From contig NZ_JAHCLR010000020.1 of the NCBI RefSeq assembly GCF_018455725.1, forward strand, positions 1-64,000: a DNA stretch of 64,000 bases. Direction: 5' to 3'. The translations under genes were made by a program, and so were the position numbers. The DNA comes from Mycolicibacter acidiphilus (GTDB lineage: Bacteria; Actinomycetota; Actinomycetes; Mycobacteriales; Mycobacteriaceae). Of this stretch, positions 36,966 through 45,761 are shown piece after piece. The stretch's first letter is position 1. The number at the start of each line of letters is the position of its first letter. The notes beneath the pieces were generated by a model that saw nothing but the letters and a program-made list of their open reading frames with translations, was not told the DNA's origin and searched no databases.

Positions 36966-37021
36966 GGTGGTTTAGCGAGCCTCGACGAAGGAGAGGCGAA
37001 GCTGGGACCGCCCCATGAACC
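36966..37021. repeat. 56-bp dispersed repeat, copy 2
   Basis: This is the second copy of the element at 16075-16130, inverted relative to it, with 50 of 56 positions identical. It lies in the divergent rpsB/M23-like intergenic region. Confidence 0.85.
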
Positions 37022-37080
37022 AGGTGCTTTGTCCACAGCGGTGACTGGCCGGATTCCCCATCCGACGCTGAACTCGATGG

Positions 37081-37566
37081 ATGCGTGCGGCGGTGTTGAT
37101 TCTGGTCGCGAGCTTGTTCTGGCCCGTATCCGCCCATGCCGGCACCGACCGGCTGGATTGGCCGTTGCGGCCGCGTCCAGCCGTGCTGCGGGTGTTTGAC
37201 GCCCCGACCCCGAACTGGCAGCGCGGGCATCGGGGCGTAGATCTGGCCGGGACGCCGGGGCAACCGGTCTACGCCGCGGCCGACGGGTCGGTGGTGTTCG
37301 CGGGCCTGCTGGCCGGACGCCCGGTGGTGTCACTGGCGCATCCCGGCGGCCTGCACACCAGCTACGAACCGGTCGAGGCGGTGGTCCGGGTCGGGCAGCG
37401 GGTCGGTGCCGGCGCGCTGATCGGCCGGCTGACCGCCGGGCATCCAGGGTGCGACTCCTGCCTGCACTGGGGTGCGATGTGGGGTCCGTCCTCCCGTGCC
37501 GACTACGTCGATCCACTGGGGCTGCTGGCCGCCACGCCGATCCGGCTCAAGCCGCTGGGCGGGTGA
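37081..37566 (+). CDS. exported M23-family peptidase-like protein (Rv2891-like)
   Basis: The 161-residue protein has a signal peptide ([20 protein letters not shown], cleavage near AHA) and an LytM/M23 domain. Zinc-ligand candidates are His and Asp in HRGVDLAG and a final His in LHWGAMWG. The core [17 protein letters not shown]-type segment and GHYTSY-like LHTSYEPV fit the family. Compared with typical M23 enzymes it is short, with little beyond the core. It is exported and may cleave or bind peptidoglycan. It is divergent from rpsB. ATG 37081 has no strong ribosome binding site. Confidence 0.85.
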   Translation: MRAAVLILVASLFWPVSAHAGTDRLDWPLRPRPAVLRVFDAPTPNWQRGHRGVDLAGTPGQPVYAAADGSVVFAGLLAGRPVVSLAHPGGLHTSYEPVEAVVRVGQRVGAGALIGRLTAGHPGCDSCLHWGAMWGPSSRADYVDPLGLLAATPIRLKPLGG

Positions 37567-37639
37567 GAATCCCGCCTCCGGGACTATCGGAATCGGGTGT
37601 CAGTCGTTCGGAGGATATCGGGCGAACCCACGGAAATTT

Positions 37640-37645
37640 TAGGCT
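37640..37645 (+). promoter_or_regulatory. -10 element of the Pro/Tyr-rich membrane protein gene
   Basis: TAGGCT ends 23 nt before the ATG at 37669 and a GGAGGTG ribosome binding site lies between them, so this gene has a short leader rather than a leaderless start. Confidence 0.45.
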
Positions 37646-37668
37646 CGCCGTACAACTCGGAGGTGCCA

Positions 37669-38358
37669 ATGACCGGTCCCTACATGGCTGGATACCACAA
37701 TTATCCCCAACAACCTGGCAGATGGCCGGCTGCGTCACAGCCGAAGATCAAGCCTGCCTGGCCGTTCATTCTGACCGCTACACTGCCTGTCCCGATCGCT
37801 GCAATTTGGGCGAATCTGGACCATTTCGATCCGCTGCATCCACACGTCCGCTATAGGGGCAATGAGGTGTTGCTGATCGTTTCCATCCTGGTGATTGCCG
37901 GCTCCGTCGGCATGATCACGCGCGAGGTACTGGGAGCTCGATCTTGGAGCCAGCAGACCTTCGTGCCACCAACTCCGTACACCCTAATTGCGACCCTGGC
38001 ACCATTCGTCGGCCTTGTCTGTTTCGCGGCTCTCGACAGTACCTTCGACGATTCCTGGTACTACGATGACAACGGCTTGGTCGCACTTTTGTACCTGCTT
38101 CGCCGCTGGTGCGCTGTTCCAGTCCTGACAGTCGTGGTCATGGTGTCAGCAATCATTTGCGTGTACGTTCGCAAGAATCACAACCGTGCCGTGGCGCCTT
38201 GGGCGCAAGCCGGTTATCTGGCCTTCGGTCCCCCGATCAACCCCGGCATCGGATATCCGGGCTTCAGCCAGCCACTCAACCCGGCTGGATATCCGCCCAG
38301 CAGGCTGCCGGCGCCTACTCAGCAGGTTCCTCCGGGATATCAAGGGCCCCGCAGATAG
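37669..38358 (+). CDS. Pro/Tyr-rich tetraspan membrane protein, unknown
   Basis: From ATG 37669 (GGAGGTG at correct spacing) the product has 229 residues. A Pro/Tyr/Gln-rich cytoplasmic N-tail (MTGPYMAGYHNYPQQPGRW) is followed by four hydrophobic helices (FILTATLPVPIAAIWA, VLLIVSILVIAGSVGM, LIATLAPFVGLVCFAAL, VPVLTVVVMVSAIICVYV). The long C-tail is again Gly/Tyr/Pro-rich (NPGIGYPGFSQPL, GYPPSRLPAPTQQVPPGYQ). Base composition is visibly less GC-rich than its neighbours. I do not recognise it. The adjacent DUF4190 gene has a similar design. Confidence 0.7.
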   Translation: MTGPYMAGYHNYPQQPGRWPAASQPKIKPAWPFILTATLPVPIAAIWANLDHFDPLHPHVRYRGNEVLLIVSILVIAGSVGMITREVLGARSWSQQTFVPPTPYTLIATLAPFVGLVCFAALDSTFDDSWYYDDNGLVALLYLLRRWCAVPVLTVVVMVSAIICVYVRKNHNRAVAPWAQAGYLAFGPPINPGIGYPGFSQPLNPAGYPPSRLPAPTQQVPPGYQGPRR

Positions 38359-38513
38359 GCAGGCAGCACGAGCGCACGGCGGAGTGGGCTCCTCTCGAAC
38401 CCGGCGCCGACTCCAGTCATGGCGAGCGGCTATATCACCGAAGGCCGGCCGCCTATCCCGTTGTCGGGTGCCCCCAGGGCGGTCGACCGGTCACCGCGGA
38501 CCGTGCGGTGGGT

Positions 38514-38747
38514 ATGGCCGCACCCGGCTCCGGCACCAACTCGATGGCGATCACGTCGCTGATCTGTTCATTTCTCATGCCGCTACTCGGGGTCGTCTTC
38601 GGGCATGTCGCTCGCTCCCAGATCCGCCGGACCGGTGAGCAAGGCGGCGGGATGGCACCGGCGGGCCTGATCATCGGGTACTTCTGGCTTATCGCATCGG
38701 TCGTTCCCACCATCGCCCTGATCATCGCCACACAGGAAGCGTTCTGA
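38514..38747 (+). CDS. small DUF4190 membrane protein
   Basis: From ATG 38514 the product has 77 residues. The DUF4190 pattern is clear: TNSMAITSLICSFLMPLLGVVFGHVA, SQIRRTGEQGGGMAPAGLIIGYFWL, then a second helix VVPTIALIIAT. Two membrane helices are separated by a short polar hairpin. GTG 38508 is an alternative start. The frame is open further upstream without a convincing start or tail sequence, so a longer Pro-rich N-terminus, common in this family, cannot be excluded. Function unknown. Confidence 0.65.
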   Translation: MAAPGSGTNSMAITSLICSFLMPLLGVVFGHVARSQIRRTGEQGGGMAPAGLIIGYFWLIASVVPTIALIIATQEAF

Positions 38748-38785
38748 CGAAGACGCGTTCGGCGTTGCCGTGCGAGACTGGCACC

Positions 38786-38812
38786 ATGCGCCGAACAGCG
38801 AGTTGGCGATGA
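38786..38812 (+). CDS. eight-codon upstream ORF overlapping the Uma2 start
   Basis: ATG 38786 opens an eight-codon frame (MRRTASWR) whose TGA overlaps the Uma2 ATG as ATGA. A GAGACT hexamer ends 6 nt before this ATG, so it could be the leaderless start of the transcript, with Uma2 translated by coupling. Expression is unproven. Confidence 0.35.
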   Translation: MRRTASWR

Positions 38813-39405
38813 CGGCCCTGGTAGAACCGCCCGGCCGGTTGTTGACCGTGGCCGAGTATGCCGCACTCGGCGAGGACGATCAGTGCCGCTGGGAGCTACA
38901 GGAGGGCAACCTCGTCATGTCGCCGTCGCCGTCACCCCGTCACATGATCGCCTCCGGTGTGCTGCGTGACCAGCTCAAAACTCAGCTTCCGGCACGCTTC
39001 GTGGTGATCCAAGACATCGACATCGACTTGCAGCTGGATCGGGCGGATCGCCCTGGGACGTCACGCCGTCCAGATCTGGTGGTGGTCGAGCGGTCTGCTG
39101 TGATTCGGGTGGATACCGAAGGCGGGCTGCTGTTTGCAGCGGAGACGATACTGGTCATCGAGATCGTCTCACCCGGCTCCCGCCGCACCGACTACATGAT
39201 CAAGCGCGCGGAGTACGCCGACGCGGGAATCCCTTACTACTGGATCGTTGATCTGGAGCCGGCCGGCGCGGTCAGCCTGCGGGCCTGCCATCGGACCGGA
39301 GCCTCGGGGTACGTCGACGACGGCGGAGTCGTCCACACCTATGCCACCGATGCACCATTCCCGCTCGCCATCGATCTCGCGGCAATTGGTGAGTTGCTGA
39401 GCTAA
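38809..39405 (+). CDS. Uma2 family (DUF820) endonuclease-like protein
   Basis: From ATG 38809 the 198-residue product starts [24 protein letters not shown]. The Uma2 PD-(D/E)xK core is visible: [27 protein letters not shown] (catalytic Asp), and [23 protein letters not shown] (Glu-x-x-Ser and Lys). It ends with YYWIVDLE. These proteins are widespread in cyanobacteria and actinobacteria and are of uncertain function. No partner is obvious. Its stop overlaps the convergent xerC stop by 4 bp. PPE45 and Rv2893 occupy this position in M. tuberculosis, as I recall. Confidence 0.85.
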   Translation: MTALVEPPGRLLTVAEYAALGEDDQCRWELQEGNLVMSPSPSPRHMIASGVLRDQLKTQLPARFVVIQDIDIDLQLDRADRPGTSRRPDLVVVERSAVIRVDTEGGLLFAAETILVIEIVSPGSRRTDYMIKRAEYADAGIPYYWIVDLEPAGAVSLRACHRTGASGYVDDGGVVHTYATDAPFPLAIDLAAIGELLS

Positions 39406-40310
39406 GCCCGCGGGTGTGCCTGGTCATGCACCGCACGCAGCCGGGCGACACTGACGTGGGTGTACAGCTGGGTGGTGGCCAGGCTGGAGTGCCCCAGCAG
39501 TTCCTGCACGATCCGCAGGTCCGCCCCGCCTTCGAGCAGGTGGGTGGCGGCGCTGTGCCGCAGCCCGTGCGGGCCGATATCCGGCGCGCCGGGCACCGCG
39601 GTCAGCGTCTGGTGCACGACCGTGCGCGCCTGCCGGGGGTCGATCCGGCGCCCGCGGGCGCCCAGCAGCAGCGCCGGTCCGGATTCGACGGTGGCGAGTT
39701 CCGGCCGTCCACCGGTCAGCCAGGAGCGCAGCGCCGTCACCGCGGGCCCGCCGAACGGCACGGTCCGCTGCTTGTCGCCCTTGCCGAGCACGCGCAGCAC
39801 CTGACGTGAGGTGTCCACGTCGTCGATGTCGAGCCCGCACAGCTCACTGACCCGGATCCCGGTCGCATACAGCATCTCGACGATCAGCCGGTCTCGCAGC
39901 GCCAGCGGATCGCCTTGCTGGGCACCGGATTCCGCGGCGTTCATAGCTTCGAGCGCCTGGTCTCGGCGCAGCACCGCCGGCAGGATCCGCTGCGGTTTGG
40001 GGAGCCGCAGCCGGGTACCCGGGTCCGAGGTGAGCAGCCCGCGTCGCGCAGCCCAGGCGGTGAACGTCTTCACCGTCGACGTGCGTCGGGCCAGCGTGCT
40101 GCGGGCCGCACCGGCACCGGCCTGGGTGGCCAGCCAACTGCGCAGCAGTGACAGGTTCAGGCCCTCCAAGCCGTACTGGCCGTGTTGCCCGCGCTCGGCG
40201 AGGAACGCCGACAGCGAGCGGAGGTCGCCGAGGTAGGCCCGCCGGGTGTGCGCGGACCGGCCGCACTCCAGGGCCAGGTAGTCGTCGAACTGCGCGAGGA
40301 TCGCCTCCAC
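39402..40310 (-). CDS. xerC: tyrosine recombinase XerC
   Basis: XerC resolves chromosome dimers at dif with XerD. The 302-residue product has the N-terminal core-binding domain ([19 protein letters not shown]), then the catalytic residues: Arg in [10 protein letters not shown], Lys in LGKGDKQR, HxxR in [15 protein letters not shown], and the Tyr in [15 protein letters not shown]. The start is GTG 40310. There is no phage or integron context, so this is the housekeeping XerC (Rv2894c-like). Confidence 0.95.
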   Translation of the reverse strand: MEAILAQFDDYLALECGRSAHTRRAYLGDLRSLSAFLAERGQHGQYGLEGLNLSLLRSWLATQAGAGAARSTLARRTSTVKTFTAWAARRGLLTSDPGTRLRLPKPQRILPAVLRRDQALEAMNAAESGAQQGDPLALRDRLIVEMLYATGIRVSELCGLDIDDVDTSRQVLRVLGKGDKQRTVPFGGPAVTALRSWLTGGRPELATVESGPALLLGARGRRIDPRQARTVVHQTLTAVPGAPDIGPHGLRHSAATHLLEGGADLRIVQELLGHSSLATTQLYTHVSVARLRAVHDQAHPRA

Positions 40311-40341
40311 GGTTTCACCGTGGCAGACGCCCGCCGCGGGT

Positions 40342-41502
40342 TCAGGTGACGCGCCGCAGTGTGTCCGGGATGAGATCGGCGCGTGACCGGTAGCCGTCGA
40401 CGGCCATGATCAGGTCGGCTTCGGCCAGCAGCGAGCGCAGCACGTGCACCACTCCGTCGGCGCCGCCCAGCGCCAGCCCGTAGGCGTAGGGCCGGCCGAT
40501 GCCGACCGCGGTTGCGCCTAGCGCCAGTGCCTTGACGATGTCGGCGCCGGTGCGGATGCCCGAGTCGAACAGCACCGGCGCGCCGGCGGCGGCCTCGACC
40601 ACGCCGGGCAGGCAGTCGAGAGCGGACAGGCCGCCGTTGGCCTGGCGGCCGCCGTGCGTGGAGCAGTAGACGCCGTCCACGCCGACGTCGAGGGCGCGGC
40701 GGGCGTCGTCGGGGTGGCAGATGCCTTTGACGATCAGCGGAAGCCGCGTCAGCGACCGCAGCCAGGGCAGGTCGTCCCAGGTCAGCGAGTGACCGAAAGT
40801 CTGCACCCAGGCCAGCGTCGCGGCCTGCGGGTTGTCCTCCGGCGGCTGCGCCAGGCCGGCTCGGAAAACCGGGTCACTGGTGTAGTTGGCGAGGCAGTGC
40901 CCGCGCAACTGCGGGAAGTTCGCCGTGGCCAGGTCTCGCGGTCGCCAGCCGGGCACCCAGGTGTCCAGGGTGACGACGATGGCCCGGTAGCCGGCCGTCT
41001 CGGCACGGGTCACCAGGCTGGCGGCCAGGTCCCGATCCTTGGGTGTGTACAGCTGGAAAAACCCTGGTGTGTCACCGAATTCGGCAGCGACGTCCTCCAG
41101 CGGGTCGGCGGTCAGGGTGGAGACCATCATCGGCACCCCGGTGCGCGCCGCGGCCCGCGCCGCGGCGAGGTCGCCGTGGCCGTCCTGCGCGCAGATGCCG
41201 GCGACCCCGATCGGGGCCAGGAACACCGGCGACGGCAGTGTCATCCCGAACATCTCCACGGACAGGTCGCGTTCGGTGGCACCGACGAACATCCGCGGCA
41301 TCAGCCCCCAACGCTCGAACGCCTCGACGTTGAGTCGCTGGGTGCGCTCATCACCGGCGCCCCCGGCGACGTAAGACCAGACCGACGGCGACATCGCCGC
41401 GGCCGCCTTGGCCTCCAGTTCCGAATACGTCATCGGCAGCGTCGGCAGCACACCGGCCAGACCCTGCAGGTAGATCTCGAACTGGTAGTCGCCGAATGCC
41501 AT
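40342..41502 (-). CDS. FMN-dependent alpha-hydroxy acid oxidase, lactate 2-monooxygenase type
   Basis: The 386-residue protein closely follows M. smegmatis lactate 2-monooxygenase as I remember it: [52 protein letters not shown], and [12 protein letters not shown] with the catalytic His. LMO decarboxylates L-lactate to acetate and CO2 with O2. The [18 protein letters not shown] segment binds FMN phosphate. ATG 41502 lies 5 bp after the viuB stop, so the two are cotranscribed. Other 2-hydroxy acids are possible substrates. Confidence 0.86.
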   Translation of the reverse strand: MAFGDYQFEIYLQGLAGVLPTLPMTYSELEAKAAAAMSPSVWSYVAGGAGDERTQRLNVEAFERWGLMPRMFVGATERDLSVEMFGMTLPSPVFLAPIGVAGICAQDGHGDLAAARAAARTGVPMMVSTLTADPLEDVAAEFGDTPGFFQLYTPKDRDLAASLVTRAETAGYRAIVVTLDTWVPGWRPRDLATANFPQLRGHCLANYTSDPVFRAGLAQPPEDNPQAATLAWVQTFGHSLTWDDLPWLRSLTRLPLIVKGICHPDDARRALDVGVDGVYCSTHGGRQANGGLSALDCLPGVVEAAAGAPVLFDSGIRTGADIVKALALGATAVGIGRPYAYGLALGGADGVVHVLRSLLAEADLIMAVDGYRSRADLIPDTLRRVT

Positions 41503-41507
41503 GCCCG

Positions 41508-42359
41508 TCAGCCCGCCGTCACTGCTTCGGCCGCAGCGAGTTCGCGCTTCCACTGCTTGAAGCTCTCCTCGGTGCGTCCCCGCCGCCAGTAGCCGGAGAT
41601 CGACGCCCATTTCGGGTCGACGCCGCGCTGCTTGCGGATGTATGGCCGCAGGTTGTGCATGACGGCCTGGGCTTCACCGTGGATGAACACCTGCACCTGA
41701 CCGGGCAGCCAGGAAGCGCCGGTGACGGCTTCGATCAGCGGTGCGTTGTCACCGGCGCGGTCGGCGCCGACCAGGTCGGCGCGTCCGCCGCGGTAGATCC
41801 AACTCACCTGCACCCCGGGCGGAGCGTGCAGGGCGATCTCGTACTCGGGGCCGGCGATCTCGATGAACGCCTTGCCGACCGCATCCGCCGGCAACGCCTC
41901 CAGCGCGGCGGCGATAGCCGGCAGCGCGCTTTCGTCGCCGGCCAACAGGTGCCAGTCGGCCGCCGGATCGGGTGCGTAGGCCCCGCCCGGCCCCATCAGG
42001 TAGACCGGCTGGCCGGGTTGGGCGTTCGACGCCCACGGGCCGATGACACCGTGGTCACCGTGCACCGACACACCGAGGCTGATCTCGCGGGCGACCGGGT
42101 CGGCATGCCGCACGGTCATGGTCCGGATCACCGGCCGCTGTTCGTCCGGGAGTACCGCGAAACTGTCCTGGGTCAGTGGCTGGGGCAATCCGGCCACGTC
42201 GACGCCGCGCGGAATGAAGATCACCTTGACGTAGGAGTCGGTGTAGTCGCTCGGGGTGAACGTATCGAACCCGTTGCCGCCCAACACCACCCGAATCAGG
42301 TGTGCGGAGCGGCGCTCGGTGCGGATGACTTCGAACGAATGCACTGGTCGACCCGCCAC
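41508..42359 (-). CDS. viuB: siderophore-interacting FAD protein ViuB-like
   Basis: The 283-residue protein is a siderophore-interacting (ViuB/YqjH) flavin reductase that releases iron from ferric siderophores. It has the FAD motif [10 protein letters not shown] (RxYT-like, with Met in place of Tyr), [14 protein letters not shown], and [14 protein letters not shown] (NAD(P)H site). The C-terminal WRRGRTEE motif fits. GTG 42359 has AGGAGG at good spacing. The upstream TATAGT -10 lacks a convincing IdeR box. It is cotranscribed with the LMO-type gene. It corresponds to Rv2895c. Confidence 0.9.
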   Translation of the reverse strand: MAGRPVHSFEVIRTERRSAHLIRVVLGGNGFDTFTPSDYTDSYVKVIFIPRGVDVAGLPQPLTQDSFAVLPDEQRPVIRTMTVRHADPVAREISLGVSVHGDHGVIGPWASNAQPGQPVYLMGPGGAYAPDPAADWHLLAGDESALPAIAAALEALPADAVGKAFIEIAGPEYEIALHAPPGVQVSWIYRGGRADLVGADRAGDNAPLIEAVTGASWLPGQVQVFIHGEAQAVMHNLRPYIRKQRGVDPKWASISGYWRRGRTEESFKQWKRELAAAEAVTAG

Positions 42360-42389
42360 ACTGCCTCCTGCCCATCGGCTGACTGTTCG

Positions 42390-42395
42390 ACTATA
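42390..42395 (-). promoter_or_regulatory. -10 element of the viuB-LMO operon
   Basis: TATAGT on the minus strand lies 30 bp before the viuB GTG. The gene therefore does not rely on read-through from the molybdopterin gene upstream. Confidence 0.5.
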
Positions 42396-42421
42396 CGAGC
42401 CGCCGCCGACCGGTCATCGGG

Positions 42422-44239
42422 TCAGATCGGCATCCGGTAGCCGTAGTACTCGTGGTCCTCGTTGTAGCCACCCATCCCGAGACCCAGGTGGGCGAAGCTC
42501 TCGACGAACTCGATGGCCTCGACCCACTTGACCATCTTGAACCCGAGTTCGTGTTCGTTGCGCAGTCGCAGCGGTGCACCGTGCGCTTCGGTGAGCGGGG
42601 CGCCGTTCATCTCGTAGGCCAGGATCGTCGTCGGCTCACTCATGTGGGCGATCTTGTGGCAGTCGTAGAACCGGCCCTCCGTCGACGGCCCGGATCCCTC
42701 GGCGAACGAATAGAACACCACCCACTGCGCCGACGGCAGTGGTCGCACGATCTCGCAGATGTCCGACATCCGCACCCCACCCCACTTGGCGATCCCGGTC
42801 CAGCCCTGGATGCAATGGTGCCCGGTGATCTGTTCGTGTTTGGGCAGTGCGAGCAGTTGCGCGTAGGTCAGGCTGACCGGGTTCTCCACCAGGCCTTCGA
42901 TGCGCAGCGCGTAGTCCGCCCAGCCACCGGCCTGCAGCGCCCGGTAGCGCTCCGAGTCGGGCAGGGTCCCGTTGGGCCACAGGTACGGCGAGATGTCCGC
43001 CTCGGCGTAGGTCGCGCTCGGATGCGGCCGCTCCATCAGTCCCTTGATCCAGCCGATCGTCGCCACCCCGACTCGGCGGACCACCGCCGGGTACCGCAGC
43101 GTGACGGGTGAGGCGGCCAGCCACAGCGCGGCGATGACGACCATCGCGATCACGTAAACGACTACCGCCCAATACGATTGGGTGTCGGTTCCCAGCACGA
43201 TGTGGTTGAGGTTGTCGACCAGGCCGGTGGTGAACACCATGACGGTGTGCATCGCGATGAACACCACCATCCAGACCAGGACCGCGAAATGCACAGTGCG
43301 GGCGACCTGTTCGTTGAACGGGCCGTGATCCAGGCCGAACCTCGCCGCGATCGACGGCGCCTGCAGCAGCCCGGTGGCGAACGCCAGCGGTGCGGCGATG
43401 AACACCGTGGTGAAGTAGGCGATCACCTGTAGCCCGTTGTAGTTGGTGAAGCCCTCGTTTGCGGGGAAGTCCAGTGACAGGTACTGCACGGCGGTCGACA
43501 GCGCATTGGGCAGCACCTCCCACGACTGCGGGACGATCCGCCGCCACTCCCCCGTGACGAACAGCAGCACGTAGAACACCGCCCCGTTGAGCAGCCACAG
43601 CACATCGAAGCCGAAATGCCACCACCGCGCCAGGCCAACGGTGTGCCGAACCCCGGGAATGCCAAGCCATTTCGGCAGGCCCACCGAATCATCCTTGGCT
43701 GTCCACACCTCCGCGGGCCGGTTCTGATCCATGCGGTCCGCCGGCACCGGCGGACGCATCCGGAGCCACGCGCTGCCCGGCCGGCAGCCCTGGTTGAGAT
43801 ACAGCCGCGGGTGGTCGGCCAGAATCTGCAACCCGGCCCGCATCAGAAACATCATGAACACGATGTTGAACAGATGCTGCCAGCGCAGCCAGGCGGGGAA
43901 CCCGGTGCGGATCGCCGGGGTGAAGGCCGACGGGGTGCCCGGGGTTCCCGGGTAGGCGGCGATGAAATCCTGCATCCAGCCGTACCGGCGCAACTGCTGT
44001 GCGAGCGCCACCGCGACCAGCAGACCGGCCACGGTGATCGGGATCAACCACAGCGAGGAGACCCAGCGGCGACCGATCCGCACCGACGGGACCTGGGCCA
44101 TCTCCTCCGGTATCGACCCGGCCCAGTGGCCGACCTCGACGCGGCGGTCCAGGATCCCTTGGCGCGGGCCTTGATCGAGCAGCGCTTCCAGCGACGACGC
44201 GGCGCTGCGGCCCGAAGACGATTCACCAGCCACGCTCAT
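42422..44239 (-). CDS. cytochrome b-type membrane domain fused to SUOX-family molybdopterin oxidoreductase
   Basis: This 605-residue fusion begins with a ~55-residue soluble segment, then six helices (about 60-82, 121-142, 206-230, 270-293, 312-338, 356-378). His122, His208, His317 and His331 are candidate b-heme ligands. The C-terminal ~200 residues are a sulfite-oxidase/YedY-type Mo domain: HHCIQGW with Mo-ligating Cys476, and GAPLRLRNEHELGFKMVKW. The positively charged loops predict that N- and C-termini are cytoplasmic. ATG 44239 has GGAGG. The NarK gene lies 21 bp upstream. The substrate is unknown; nitrate or a related oxyanion is an inference. Confidence 0.8.
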   Translation of the reverse strand: MSVAGESSSGRSAASSLEALLDQGPRQGILDRRVEVGHWAGSIPEEMAQVPSVRIGRRWVSSLWLIPITVAGLLVAVALAQQLRRYGWMQDFIAAYPGTPGTPSAFTPAIRTGFPAWLRWQHLFNIVFMMFLMRAGLQILADHPRLYLNQGCRPGSAWLRMRPPVPADRMDQNRPAEVWTAKDDSVGLPKWLGIPGVRHTVGLARWWHFGFDVLWLLNGAVFYVLLFVTGEWRRIVPQSWEVLPNALSTAVQYLSLDFPANEGFTNYNGLQVIAYFTTVFIAAPLAFATGLLQAPSIAARFGLDHGPFNEQVARTVHFAVLVWMVVFIAMHTVMVFTTGLVDNLNHIVLGTDTQSYWAVVVYVIAMVVIAALWLAASPVTLRYPAVVRRVGVATIGWIKGLMERPHPSATYAEADISPYLWPNGTLPDSERYRALQAGGWADYALRIEGLVENPVSLTYAQLLALPKHEQITGHHCIQGWTGIAKWGGVRMSDICEIVRPLPSAQWVVFYSFAEGSGPSTEGRFYDCHKIAHMSEPTTILAYEMNGAPLTEAHGAPLRLRNEHELGFKMVKWVEAIEFVESFAHLGLGMGGYNEDHEYYGYRMPI

Positions 44240-44260
44240 CACTCCCTCCAAATTCCGGTG

Positions 44261-45613
44261 TTACCGACCGGGTCCGGCGCCACTCGGGCGGACGTAACTC
44301 AGATAGGTCAGCAGCGCCGCCCCGACGTAGCCCGCCAGGAAGATCCAGAACGCGGGTGTCTCGGTGCCGCTGACGGCGTAGGCCTGCCGCAGGGTCAGGT
44401 TGATCGCCACCCCGCCGAGGGCGCCGATCGAGGTGGCCAGACCGATCAGTGCGCCGGACCGGGAACTCGCCCAGGCCCGGCGGTCCTCGGCACTGCCATC
44501 GAGTGAGCGACTGCGGGCGTCGAAGATCGAGGGGATCATCTTCGTCACCGAACCGTTGCCCATGCCGGCGAGGACGAACAGTGCGAGGAATGCGGCGATG
44601 TAGCCGGCGATGTTGACCGCCGACAGGCAGCCGACCGTACGGTCGTCGTAGGCGCTGGCGGCGATCAGCAACCCGGTCGCCAGGATCATCGCGGTGAACA
44701 CCGCCAGTGTGATGCGCCCGCCGCCATACCGGTCGGACAACCGTCCGCCATAAACGCGGGACACGGCGGCCAGCAGTGGCCCGACGAATGCGATCGCGGC
44801 GGCATGCAAGGCGGCCTGCGCGGGGCTCTGCCCGCCCTCGACGAAGGTGACGTGCAGCACCTGGACGAACACGAACGCGAACCCGATGAACGAACCGAAT
44901 GTCGCGCAATACAGCAGCGTGATCGTCCAGGTGTCCGGCAGCCCGAGAATCGCCCGGACCGCACCCGCCCGGGCCGTCCCACGATCCAGGTTGTCCATGC
45001 GCAGCGCGGCGCCGACGCCGCCCACGGCGAGCAGCACCAGGTAGATCGCGCACACCCAGTACGGTTGACCAAAACCGGCGATGGCCAGCACCAGCAACCC
45101 CACCAGTTGGATCACTGCCACCCCGAGGTTGCCGATTCCCCCGGCCACTCCCAGCGCCAGACCCTTCAGCCGCTGCGGGTAGAAGCGTTCAACGTCGGCG
45201 AGCGATGCCGCATAGTTGCCGCCGCCCAGCCCGGTCAGCCCCGCGCACACCAGGTACATCCACAGCGGCCGGCCCGGGTCGGCCAGCAGCACGATGGTGG
45301 CGACGGTGGGGATCACCAGCACCAGCGAGGAGATCACCGTCCAGTTGCGGGCACCGAATCGTGTCGTCGCCGCCACGTAGGGGATGCGCACCGCCCCGCC
45401 GATCAGGGTCGCGGTGGCCGTCAGCAGCAGTTTGTCACCGGTGGTGATGCCGTAGACCGCCTCCGGCATGAACAGCACCATCACCGACCACAGGGACCAG
45501 ACGGAGTAGGCGATGTGGGTGGTCACCGTCGACCAGATCAGATTGCGACGCGCGACGGCGTTGTTCCCCGCCTCCCATGCGGCGGTGTCCTCGGGGTTCC
45601 AGGTGATGGTCAT
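44261..45613 (-). CDS. NarK-family nitrate/nitrite MFS transporter
   Basis: The 450-residue protein has about 12 transmembrane segments and the nitrate signature GLGGGNYAASLADVERFYPQRLKGLALGVAGGIGNLGVA near residue 125. A second signature (AGMGNGSVTKMIPSIF) lies in the C-terminal half, and RYGGGRI-type MFS loops are present. NarK proteins import nitrate or exchange it for nitrite. ATG 45613 has a GGGAG site. It lies upstream of the cytochrome b-Mo fusion gene in one operon, which suggests that the transported anion is the substrate of that enzyme or that both act in oxyanion metabolism. Confidence 0.87.
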   Translation of the reverse strand: MTITWNPEDTAAWEAGNNAVARRNLIWSTVTTHIAYSVWSLWSVMVLFMPEAVYGITTGDKLLLTATATLIGGAVRIPYVAATTRFGARNWTVISSLVLVIPTVATIVLLADPGRPLWMYLVCAGLTGLGGGNYAASLADVERFYPQRLKGLALGVAGGIGNLGVAVIQLVGLLVLAIAGFGQPYWVCAIYLVLLAVGGVGAALRMDNLDRGTARAGAVRAILGLPDTWTITLLYCATFGSFIGFAFVFVQVLHVTFVEGGQSPAQAALHAAAIAFVGPLLAAVSRVYGGRLSDRYGGGRITLAVFTAMILATGLLIAASAYDDRTVGCLSAVNIAGYIAAFLALFVLAGMGNGSVTKMIPSIFDARSRSLDGSAEDRRAWASSRSGALIGLATSIGALGGVAINLTLRQAYAVSGTETPAFWIFLAGYVGAALLTYLSYVRPSGAGPGR

Positions 45614-45708
45614 TGCGCCACTCCCAGTCCTCTAACCGCGTGCGTCATCGAACGGGTAGAAGCCATCAGCCAACATGGCACGTGCAGCGAGCCTCATCGC
45701 TTTGGCCG

Positions 45709-45714
45709 AGCCTA
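45709..45714 (-). promoter_or_regulatory. candidate -10 of the narK operon
   Basis: TAGGCT on the minus strand lies about 95 bp before narK. Its -35 region is poor, so an activator may be required. Confidence 0.35.
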
Positions 45715-45737
45715 CGCCCGGATATCTCGGACTGCGA

Positions 45738-45754
45738 GACATTACGGGAATGTC
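45738..45754. promoter_or_regulatory. 17-bp palindrome upstream of narK
   Basis: GACATT and AATGTC are perfect 6-bp inverted arms around a 5-bp centre, about 125 bp upstream of narK and just beyond the dprA stop. It is a candidate regulator site; a GlnR or other nitrogen box was not matched. Confidence 0.4.
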
Positions 45755-45761
45755 GCCGGTG

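Noticed and set aside
38186-38513. Open frames upstream of the DUF4190 gene, suggesting a frameshifted N-terminus
   Set aside because: Three frames are open for parts of this stretch, none shows a clear Pro-rich family tail, and no frameshift position stands out. The short start was kept.
42360-42421. IdeR box before viuB
   Set aside because: The region has a good TATAGT -10 but no TTAGGTTAGGCTAACC-like palindrome.
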